From contig JBKBXU010000101.1 of assembly GCA_046313675.1 (NCBI GenBank), forward strand, positions 1-13,737: a stretch of DNA of 13,737 nt, read 5' to 3'. The stretch is from JBKBXU01 sp046313675 (lineage in GTDB: Bacteria > Bacteroidota > Bacteroidia > Cytophagales > Cytophagaceae). Of this stretch, positions 6,869-13,737 are shown one piece after another. Each line of letters begins with the position of its first letter. Positions within the stretch are counted from its first letter, which is position 1. The translations under genes were made by a program, and so were the position numbers. The notes beneath the pieces were generated by a model. It was given only the letters and a program-made list of their open reading frames with translations, was not told the origin of the DNA and did no database searches.

Positions 6869-9800
6869 ATGGAAGTTTATAAACCGGTAAACCCAGTAAG
6901 AATAGTTACGGCAGCCTCTTTATTTGATGGCCATGATGCGTCCATAAATATTATGCGTAGGATTTTGCAGGCTTCCGGAGCAGAAGTGATACACCTGGGG
7001 CATAACAGATCGGTGGCAGAAATTGTATCTTGTGCAATTCAGGAAGACGCTCAAGCCATTGCCATAACCTCTTACCAGGGAGGACATGTGGAATATTTTA
7101 AGTACATGTTTGATCTTTTAAAAGAAAAAAATGCTCCACATATCAAGATTTTCGGGGGCGGTGGTGGCACTTTTTTGCCAGACGAAATAGAAGAGCTGCA
7201 CGCCTACGGCATCAGCAGAATTTACTCACCGGACGATGGGCGATCGATGGGCTTGCAAGGAATGATAAATCACCTTCTGGAATCTGCCGACTTTTTAACC
7301 CCAATTCCGGATACAAGTAAGGATCTGACTCGCTTAAGCAATTCCGACACACGCATCTTAGCCGGGTTTATTACCCTGGCAGAGAATAATTCTGAAGCTT
7401 TCTCCACTGTTAGAGAAAAATTAAAGGGGAATTGCCCTGTCCTTGGCATTACAGGTACCGGAGGAGCCGGCAAATCATCTCTAACCGATGAATTAATCCG
7501 AAGATTTTTACGTGACAATCCTACGAAGAAAATAGCCATTATTTCTATAGACCCTACAAGAAGGCGCACAGGTGGGGCTTTGCTTGGAGACAGAATACGT
7601 ATGAACTCCATTGACCACCCCAATGTGTATATGCGTTCCATGGCTACACGACAGTCGCATTTATCGCTAAGCAGGCACCTTCCCGATGCCATATCGCTTT
7701 GCAAACACACCGGCTTTGACCTTATTATAGCTGAAACTTCAGGAATTGGCCAGTCCGATACGGAGATTACTTCTTTTTCTGATGTTTCACTATATGTCAT
7801 GACACCGGAATATGGAGCCGCCACGCAGCTCGAGAAAATTGACATGCTTGATTTTGCTGATGCTATAGCCATAAATAAATTTGACAAAAAAGGGGCGCAA
7901 GATTCTCTGCGTGATGTACGTAAGCAATACAAACGGAATCGTCTGTTGTGGGAAACGCCTGATGATGAACTACCCATTTATGGAACCACTGCCAGCATGT
8001 TTAACGATCCTGGTACTGAAAGTTTTTACTATAAGGTTATTGCCATACTTAATAATAAAACGGATGCCAATTTTACCATACCCTCCACAGGGTTTATCCC
8101 GAAAAAACAGTCCTATATCATTCCTCCCGAAAGGCATCAATACCTGTTGGAAATTGCAGAAGTACATAAAAGCATAAAAAGTTTTATAAAAAAACAGTCA
8201 TCAATAGCATCTGACCTATATAAGCTCAACGGAGCAATCGGGTTAGTCAATAATGAAAACAGGCATTTTTTAGAGACAAAATACCGGCAATTGCAAGGGG
8301 AGCTGGATCAGGAATGTGCTAAACTCATAGAGCGGTGGCCTGAATTAAAAAATACTTACTCAGCAGAACACCTTTCTTATAAGGTCCGTGATAAGGAATT
8401 TAAGGTTGATCTGACTACCGAGAGCTTATCCCACCTGAACATACCAAAGGTCTCCTTGCCTGTTTACAAGGACTGGGGAGATTTGCTGAAGTGGCAGATG
8501 AGTGAAAATGTTCCGGGCCAATATCCTTATACGGCAGGAGTATTTCCCTTTAAACGAACCGATGAAGATCCTACCCGGATGTTTGCCGGAGAAGGTGGCC
8601 CCGAGCGAACCAATAAACGCTTTCATTATGTTTCCCTTGGTCAAAAAGCCAAACGGCTTTCCACTGCTTTTGACTCCGTGACCTTATATGGCGAAGACCC
8701 TAATCACCGTCCGGACATCTATGGAAAGGTAGGAAATTCAGGCGTCAGCATTGCCACTTTGGATGATATGAAAAAGCTGTATTCCGGATTCAACCTCTGC
8801 GACCCGAACACCAGTGTGTCCATGACGATCAATGGCCCGGCACCTATGATTCTTGCATTCTTTCTGAATGCCGCCATCGACCAGCAATGTGAAATCTATA
8901 TACAGGAAAATAACTTTGCAGAGGAAGTAAAGAAAAAAATACAGCAACTATTTAAAGAGCAGAAAAAGGAGCAACCGGTTTATAATGGAGGTTTACCTGA
9001 AGGCAACGATGGTTTAGGCTTAATGCTTCTTGGTGTTACAGGTGATCAGGTTTTAGAAAGAGATGTCTATGAAAAAATTAAAGCCTCTACCCTTTCCTGT
9101 GTACGGGGCACGGTGCAGGCGGATATTTTAAAAGAAGATCAGGCCCAAAACACCTGCATATTTTCCACAGAATTTGCTCTGCGAATGATGGGTGATGTTC
9201 AGCAATATTTTATAGATCATAAAATCAGAAACTTTTACTCCGTATCCATATCCGGGTATCATATAGCCGAAGCCGGAGCCAATCCTGTCAGCCAATTAGC
9301 CTTTACCCTGGCAAACGGTTTTACCTATGTAGAGTATTACCTTTCCCGAGGGATGCACATTGATGACTTTGCCCCTAACTTTTCCTTTTTCTTTTCCAAC
9401 GGAACGGATCCTGAATATTCCGTAATAGGAAGGGTAGCAAGAAGGATCTGGGCTCGTATGATCAGGGAAAAGTATAAAGGAAATGACCGTTCTCAAAAAC
9501 TCAAATATCATATCCAAACCTCCGGAAGGTCCCTGCATGCTCAGGAAATAGCTTTTAATGACATTCGCACCACCCTTCAGGCGCTGTATGCCATTTTTGA
9601 CAACTGCAATTCACTTCACACCAATGCCTATGATGAAGCCATTACCACCCCTACAGAAGAATCGGTAAGAAGGGCTATGGCCATACAACTAATCATCAAC
9701 AAAGAGCTTGGATTGGCAAAGAATGAAAATCCTTTACAGGGCTCATTCATCATAGAAGAATTAACCGACTTAGTGGAAGAAGCAGTTATTCAGGAATTCC

Positions 9801-10204
9801 GAAACATCAGCGAACGCGGAGGGGTCTTGGGCGCCATGGAAAGAATGTACCAACGCTCCAAAATACAGGACGAATCTATGTATTATGAAACCCTGAAACA
9901 TAATGGGAAAATGCCGGTGATTGGTGTTAATACATTTCTTGACCCAAAAGGATCGCCCACCATCATACCAAAAGAAATTATAAGGGCAACCCGGGAGGAA
10001 AAAGTATTTGCTATTAATTCTCTGGAAAACTTCAAAGCTATTAATAAAGAAAAATTCACCCCTGTCACAGAAAAACTTAAGACTGTGGCAGAATCAGAAG
10101 GGAATATTTTTGAAGCGCTTATGGAAGCCGGGAAATATTGCTCCCTAGGCCAGTTGACACATACGATCTACGAAACAGGTGGCAGTTACAGAAGAAATAT
10201 GTAA
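6869..10204 (+). CDS. icmF: Fused cobalamin-dependent isobutyryl-CoA mutase (IcmF)
   Basis: Adenosylcobalamin radical enzyme with a built-in G-protein chaperone; interconverts isobutyryl-CoA and n-butyryl-CoA in branched-chain acyl-CoA metabolism, in the cytoplasm. Order in 1111 residues: B12-binding domain (1-140) with DGHDAS, His22 the likely lower axial cobalt ligand, and a glycine-rich loop IFGGGGG; MeaB-like GTPase (about 180-420) with P-loop GTGGAGKS (196-203), ETSGIGQSD and NKFDKKGA; linker helices; then the mutase barrel (about 530-1111). Two substrate-selecting positions follow the isobutyryl type: Phe559 in AGVFPFKR where methylmalonyl-CoA mutase has Tyr89, and Gln760 in EDQAQNT where it has Arg207. 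Automated labels often read 'methylmalonyl-CoA mutase family', which these residues argue against. The ATG at 6869 is chosen over an in-frame TTG two codons upstream. No Shine-Dalgarno is visible. It stands alone, with no acyl-CoA dehydrogenase, thioesterase or cobalamin gene nearby, and converges with the next gene 14 nt away. Confidence 0.94.
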   Translation: MEVYKPVNPVRIVTAASLFDGHDASINIMRRILQASGAEVIHLGHNRSVAEIVSCAIQEDAQAIAITSYQGGHVEYFKYMFDLLKEKNAPHIKIFGGGGGTFLPDEIEELHAYGISRIYSPDDGRSMGLQGMINHLLESADFLTPIPDTSKDLTRLSNSDTRILAGFITLAENNSEAFSTVREKLKGNCPVLGITGTGGAGKSSLTDELIRRFLRDNPTKKIAIISIDPTRRRTGGALLGDRIRMNSIDHPNVYMRSMATRQSHLSLSRHLPDAISLCKHTGFDLIIAETSGIGQSDTEITSFSDVSLYVMTPEYGAATQLEKIDMLDFADAIAINKFDKKGAQDSLRDVRKQYKRNRLLWETPDDELPIYGTTASMFNDPGTESFYYKVIAILNNKTDANFTIPSTGFIPKKQSYIIPPERHQYLLEIAEVHKSIKSFIKKQSSIASDLYKLNGAIGLVNNENRHFLETKYRQLQGELDQECAKLIERWPELKNTYSAEHLSYKVRDKEFKVDLTTESLSHLNIPKVSLPVYKDWGDLLKWQMSENVPGQYPYTAGVFPFKRTDEDPTRMFAGEGGPERTNKRFHYVSLGQKAKRLSTAFDSVTLYGEDPNHRPDIYGKVGNSGVSIATLDDMKKLYSGFNLCDPNTSVSMTINGPAPMILAFFLNAAIDQQCEIYIQENNFAEEVKKKIQQLFKEQKKEQPVYNGGLPEGNDGLGLMLLGVTGDQVLERDVYEKIKASTLSCVRGTVQADILKEDQAQNTCIFSTEFALRMMGDVQQYFIDHKIRNFYSVSISGYHIAEAGANPVSQLAFTLANGFTYVEYYLSRGMHIDDFAPNFSFFFSNGTDPEYSVIGRVARRIWARMIREKYKGNDRSQKLKYHIQTSGRSLHAQEIAFNDIRTTLQALYAIFDNCNSLHTNAYDEAITTPTEESVRRAMAIQLIINKELGLAKNENPLQGSFIIEELTDLVEEAVIQEFRNISERGGVLGAMERMYQRSKIQDESMYYETLKHNGKMPVIGVNTFLDPKGSPTIIPKEIIRATREEKVFAINSLENFKAINKEKFTPVTEKLKTVAESEGNIFEALMEAGKYCSLGQLTHTIYETGGSYRRNM

Positions 10205-10218
10205 AAGCTTAAGACGTA

Positions 10219-11655
10219 TCAGTTCAACCATTTAATGTAAATCTTCCGTTCTTTTTTGTCTTCCTGAATTACCAAATGTTTTTTATCATAAAGAAAACAA
10301 AACACACGGTTCTTCCTCAGGTAAGCATTATCCAATTTGTCCAGCACAAACTCCGCTTCTGTTTCAGGTGCAGGCTGAAAGGATAAAAAATCTTCATCAG
10401 TGACAGAATTTTTAGTTTTGGATGTATAGTATTTTCGCAGTTTACCTTCTGTATCCAAAGCAATATTATGAATCTCATTTTTAAACCATAGTCTAAAAAC
10501 AAGGCCTTTTTCCTCCACATGCAGGTACGTTCTCCGTTGAGCAGGAGAAGCCATCATGCGAAAAAAACTATCATCAATAATTTCTGCAGGCATCTGAAAT
10601 TGTTGAAAGAATAACAGTTCACCATCCAGATCGTATTTGCTGATAAAAAAGCCTTCGTATATATTCCCTACAGACCGGAATGGATCGGGACCATACAAAC
10701 CATAAAGAAAGAAAGCATTTTGCTGAGGCACCAGTCTCAGGTTGCCATAAGCCCCCAGTTCATGCAACACATGTACATTATTCGTTAAGCTTTCGGTAGT
10801 TTCATTATTCTGTTTCGGGTCGCCTGTAAAAAAGGTTGTAAAGTCATTGTCCTTCACTTTTACAGCACCCGGCTGATGAAACAAATTGAAGGATGGCCGT
10901 AAATGATCATTTGTAAGAGGAGAAGAAACCACAATTTCTCTAATCACTTTTCCATCCTTGCTTAAATGAATAAGTTTGAAAGCAGCGACCTCTGATATCT
11001 CTTTCCTGCTAAAAAACAGCACATCGTTACTATTGCCTGCGTATTCCCAAAAGGAGCTTATTTCAGGATAAGGAATTACAGGAAGTTCAGGTTGGAGTTC
11101 CTCCGCTGCAAAATCCTGGTGACGATAGCGGCTTATAAGAATCCGCTCCTCCACTTTTTTCTTTTTATGGTTTTGATGATTTTTTTCTGTAGAGACAAAA
11201 TAAAGGTACTCTTCATCACAAAAAACACTCTGTAAATAACCTTTTGGAAGCTCATCCTCTGGTAAATGCTCTCTTAGGTTCCCGTTTCGATCCACATGTA
11301 CCCAATGAACCAGGCTTTTCTGGCCAAAAGGTTGTCCGCCAACGATGGTAATATTATATATATGATTTCCTGAGGAGGAAGAGGCTAGGAATTGATCAGC
11401 ATTAGACCTGGGTTTTTGATCCGGCAAATTAACACTCCATATTTCTTCCAGGTTAGGTGAAAAAAACTTTAATGAGATATTTCTCTTCTTTAACTGTTCA
11501 AGTTCTCTTCCGGATTTGACAACAATACCCTCTTGTCCAAGATTAAGTACATCAAGAAGACTGATGTTCTTATCAACATTCAAAGACACCTCTTTCTGAG
11601 CAAGTACCAGAAAAGGGAGCAAAACCAATAGATATATTAGTATCTTTTTCGTCAT
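10219..11655 (-). CDS. Secreted protein of unknown function, beta-propeller-like
   Basis: I do not recognise a named family. The 478-residue product starts with a clear signal peptide (MTKKILIYLLVLLPFLVLAQ, cleavage near Ala19), has no lipobox cysteine and no further membrane helix, so it should be periplasmic or exported. A loose motif, beta-strand, [D/K]xxG[N/K/E]Lxx, beta-strand, recurs at about residues 119-130 (VDRNGNLRE), 228-239 (LSKDGKVIR), 338-350 (YDLDGELLF) and 397-409 (LDTEGKLRK). Each follows a strand ending in a hydrophobic residue, the pattern of beta-propeller blades. Residues 158-172 hold a very basic, low-complexity stretch (NHQNHKKKKVEER). No enzyme motif or carboxy-terminal sorting domain is seen. 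Its start has a good promoter upstream; the gene diverges from the DUF2490 gene (158 nt) and converges with icmF (14 nt). The open frame and signal peptide make it a sound gene; the fold is inference. Confidence 0.85.
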   Translation of the reverse strand: MTKKILIYLLVLLPFLVLAQKEVSLNVDKNISLLDVLNLGQEGIVVKSGRELEQLKKRNISLKFFSPNLEEIWSVNLPDQKPRSNADQFLASSSSGNHIYNITIVGGQPFGQKSLVHWVHVDRNGNLREHLPEDELPKGYLQSVFCDEEYLYFVSTEKNHQNHKKKKVEERILISRYRHQDFAAEELQPELPVIPYPEISSFWEYAGNSNDVLFFSRKEISEVAAFKLIHLSKDGKVIREIVVSSPLTNDHLRPSFNLFHQPGAVKVKDNDFTTFFTGDPKQNNETTESLTNNVHVLHELGAYGNLRLVPQQNAFFLYGLYGPDPFRSVGNIYEGFFISKYDLDGELLFFQQFQMPAEIIDDSFFRMMASPAQRRTYLHVEEKGLVFRLWFKNEIHNIALDTEGKLRKYYTSKTKNSVTDEDFLSFQPAPETEAEFVLDKLDNAYLRKNRVFCFLYDKKHLVIQEDKKERKIYIKWLN

Positions 11656-11683
11656 GTAAAAATTTTGATTATAACGTAAACTT

Positions 11684-11714
11684 CAAACTTATATGTTTTA
11701 TTTGGAAGGACAAA
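11684..11714 (-). promoter_or_regulatory. Bacteroidota-type promoter for the secreted unknown protein
   Basis: On the reverse strand, TTTG at 11711-11714 is followed by exactly 19 nt and then TAAGTTTG at 11684-11691. This fits the Bacteroidota housekeeping consensus (TTTG, about 19 nt, TAnnTTTG) at every fixed base. The -7 box ends 28 nt upstream of the ATG at 11655, so the leader would be roughly 20 nt. It is the best promoter match in the window. Confidence 0.7.
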
Positions 11715-11813
11715 ATGCTTAATTTTATTTTGCAATATTAAGTTTCCAATTAGATATTAACGCTTTTTGGCATACTTTTATAATTATAAAAATGCCTGTG
11801 GCCAATATATATC

Positions 11814-12563
11814 ATGAGAGTTAGATTGTTTTTAATCTTCCTTACACTTTACGTTTTCCCATCAGAACTTGTAGCTCAAAATCAGCCAAGGCCATCATCT
11901 TATGGGCAGTGGTTTATGTATTTTGGCGACAACAAAATCAATAAACGATGGGGAATTCACTCAGAGTTGCAGTTACGTAATTATCCTCTTCAGAATACAG
12001 TTCAGCAAACACTTATCCGCCCAGGCATAAACTTTTATGCAGGCCCTAATACTATGTTGACTGCCGGATATGCTTTTCTCTATACCCATCCGGGAAGCCA
12101 AAACATCACCGGGTCTACTCTGACGGAGAATCGACTATGGCAACAGGTACTTTTACGTCACCAATCCAGGATAATAATTCTCGAACACCGATATCGGCTG
12201 GAACAGCGGTTCATACAAAATCATACTACGGATGCGGCTAATTTTGAAAATCGAATACGGTATCGTTTACAAGCACTTTTCCCATTATCCAACCTTAGTT
12301 CTTCACTAAAACAATTCTTTATTAATAGTTACAATGAGTTATTTGTAAATTTTGCCCCCCGGCAATCAGGCCATGTCATTGACAGAAACCGTCTTTACTT
12401 CGCTGGAGGAGTACGGTTTAATCCTAAAACAAATATGCAAATCGGGTATTTGAATCAGGTAATTTATATACCGGGAAAAGCCAATCCTGATATAACCCAC
12501 AATCTACAGGTCGGAATATTTTACAATTTCATGATTGGGAGGTCTTCACAGGTTAATGATTAA
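11814..12563 (+). CDS. DUF2490 family outer-membrane-type protein
   Basis: Role unknown. The 249-residue product begins with a signal peptide (residues 1-21, cleavage near LVA-QN). The mature part fits DUF2490: an early aromatic strand QWFMYFGDNKINKRWGIHSE, ELQLRNYP, a paired GYAFLY strand, then EHRYRLEQRF and ENRIRYRLQ, all typical of this family of small beta-barrels. The last strand, LQVGIFYNF, is amphipathic and aromatic, followed by a short polar tail. This supports an outer-membrane location; the family has no established biochemical role. The ATG at 11814 is the only sensible start because it carries the full signal peptide. No TAnnTTTG box was found upstream; the nearest is TAAGTTTC at 11739-11746, one base off. 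It diverges from the secreted unknown gene and converges with the ABC exporter gene, sharing the last four bases. Confidence 0.85.
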   Translation: MRVRLFLIFLTLYVFPSELVAQNQPRPSSYGQWFMYFGDNKINKRWGIHSELQLRNYPLQNTVQQTLIRPGINFYAGPNTMLTAGYAFLYTHPGSQNITGSTLTENRLWQQVLLRHQSRIIILEHRYRLEQRFIQNHTTDAANFENRIRYRLQALFPLSNLSSSLKQFFINSYNELFVNFAPRQSGHVIDRNRLYFAGGVRFNPKTNMQIGYLNQVIYIPGKANPDITHNLQVGIFYNFMIGRSSQVND

Positions 12564-13737
12564 ATCCTGCTTTGATAGGTAAATAACTGGTAATAACGTC
12601 CTTTTTTCTCCAATAAGGATTCATGATCGCCTCTCTCCACAATCTTACCCTGTTCAATCACAAGTATTTGATCGGCAAGACGTATGGTACTTAGCCGGTG
12701 TGCTATTACAAAGGTAGTTCGCCCCTTCATCAACTCCTGCAAACTTTGTTGTATATAAGACTCACTTTCAGCATCCAGGCTGGAAGTCGCTTCATCTAAA
12801 ATAAGGATCTTTGGGTCAGCCAGCAAGGCTCTTGCTATAGCCAACCTTTGCCTTTGCCCTCCGGATAATTTTACTCCTCTTTCACCTATAAGGGTGTTCA
12901 AACCCAGTTCAAAGCGATCGGTAAACTCATCAACATGAGCTGCCTTTACGGCCTGTGCCAATTCTTCTTCACTTGCCTCGGGCCGTGGAAACAGAATGTT
13001 GTCACGGATTGTACCCTCAAACAAAAAATCATCCTGTAAAACTACACCTAGGCTTTGTCGGTAACTGGTTAATGTTACAGTCGAAAGATCGACCCCGTCT
13101 ATGGTTATTACTCCTTTTTGTGGTTGTAAATAAGAAGCTGCCAGACCGGCAATGGTTGATTTTCCGGAACCTGAACTGCCGACTAAAGCTGTGATGGATC
13201 CTGCTGGAGCATCAAAACTTATATTGTCAATAACATAACGATCTGCTTCATAAGAAAATCCCACATCGGAAAAAACTATATTTCCCTGAGGCTTGGATAA
13301 TTTTACAATCCTTCTCGTATCCTGATCTTCCCGTTCCTGTGACAAAAGATCATTCATACGATCTAATCCAGCGAAAGCTTCAGTTATCTGACTTCCAATA
13401 TTGCTCATCTGAACAATGGGAGCTATTAAAAAACCAAGGTATAAGGTAAAGGCGAAAAAATCTCCTACTGTCATCTGATCATCAATAATACGCTGCCCGC
13501 TAAACCACATAATCAAAACACTTGCCAGACCCAGCAAAAAAGTAGAAGCACTTGTGACAAGGCTGGTGGAAGTAAGCGTTTTCTTTACATTCTGAAAAAG
13601 CCGATCCACTCCCGATTCAAACACTTTAACCTCTTGTTCTTCTGCATTAAATCCTTTTATAACCCGAATTCCACTTAGAGTTTCCGTTAGCCGCCCTGTT
13701 ACCTCTGCATTGATAACACTTCGTTCTCTAAATACTG
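12560..13737 (-). CDS. ABC exporter, fused permease and ATPase, N-terminal part cut by window edge
   Basis: C-terminal ~391 residues of a half-size ABC exporter of the MsbA/BmrA type, which works as an inner-membrane dimer flipping lipids, drugs or peptides outward. Visible: the end of the transmembrane domain, with coupling region GRLTETLSGIRVIKGF followed by two helices (near 13430-13560), then a complete nucleotide-binding domain: Walker A GSSGSGKST (13154-13180), Q-loop VVLQDD, signature LSGGQ (12854-12868), Walker B ILILDE with the catalytic Glu (12791-12793), D-loop SSLD and H-loop His (12698-12700). All ATPase residues are intact. The frame continues upstream of the GTG at 13624 to the window edge with family-typical sequence, so that GTG is an internal valine codon, not the start. 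Substrate cannot be read from this part; a lipid flippase such as MsbA and a multidrug exporter remain equally possible. Its TAA stop overlaps the stop of the DUF2490 gene. Confidence 0.95.
   Translation of the reverse strand, partial: VFRERSVINAEVTGRLTETLSGIRVIKGFNAEEQEVKVFESGVDRLFQNVKKTLTSTSLVTSASTFLLGLASVLIMWFSGQRIIDDQMTVGDFFAFTLYLGFLIAPIVQMSNIGSQITEAFAGLDRMNDLLSQEREDQDTRRIVKLSKPQGNIVFSDVGFSYEADRYVIDNISFDAPAGSITALVGSSGSGKSTIAGLAASYLQPQKGVITIDGVDLSTVTLTSYRQSLGVVLQDDFLFEGTIRDNILFPRPEASEEELAQAVKAAHVDEFTDRFELGLNTLIGERGVKLSGGQRQRLAIARALLADPKILILDEATSSLDAESESYIQQSLQELMKGRTTFVIAHRLSTIRLADQILVIEQGKIVERGDHESLLEKKGRYYQLFTYQSRI

Noticed and set aside
7270..7977. 235-codon reverse-strand open frame inside icmF
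   Set aside because: It lies opposite the conserved GTPase domain, is rich in Ser/Arg as expected of an antisense shadow, and resembles no family.
12560..13624. GTG at 13624 as the start of the ABC exporter gene
   Set aside because: The frame continues upstream with family-typical sequence (LTETLSGIRVIKGF), so the codon is an internal valine and the gene is cut by the window edge.

Overview
The window looks like chromosomal DNA of a Bacteroidota bacterium, probably a Cytophagales-type member. The evidence is low GC (about 40% by eye), almost no Shine-Dalgarno sequences, promoter words matching the Bacteroidota TTTG / TAnnTTTG consensus (the best at 11684-11714, reverse strand), signal peptides ending in '..AQ', and the mainly Bacteroidota families DUF5686 and DUF2490. 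The order is an inference; no rRNA or other decisive marker is present.

Layout, left to right: the N-terminal 373 codons of lepA (reverse, cut by the window edge); a divergent membrane-anchored patatin-like lipase (1248-3560), followed 44 nt later by a signal-peptide-bearing DUF5686 outer-membrane-type protein (3605-6022); a convergent CPBP-family intramembrane protease (reverse, 6073-6618); a 250-nt AT-rich gap with a 30-nt-period repeat; a large fused cobalamin-dependent acyl-CoA mutase, IcmF type (6869-10204); a convergent secreted protein of unknown function with a recurring beta-propeller-like motif (reverse, 10219-11655); a divergent DUF2490 outer-membrane-type protein (11814-12563); and the C-terminal part of an ABC exporter (reverse, cut by the right edge). 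The last two genes share the four bases TTAA as overlapping stop codons.

Neighbouring genes mostly alternate in strand, so nearly every gene is its own transcription unit; only the patatin and DUF5686 genes look like a pair. Five of the eight genes encode envelope proteins. No RNA gene, CRISPR array, insertion sequence, phage gene or clear intrinsic terminator was found. There is no obvious new multi-gene system. The least ordinary items are the seven-helix patatin whose predicted topology puts its lipase domain in the periplasm next to a DUF5686 gene, and the propeller-like secreted protein.
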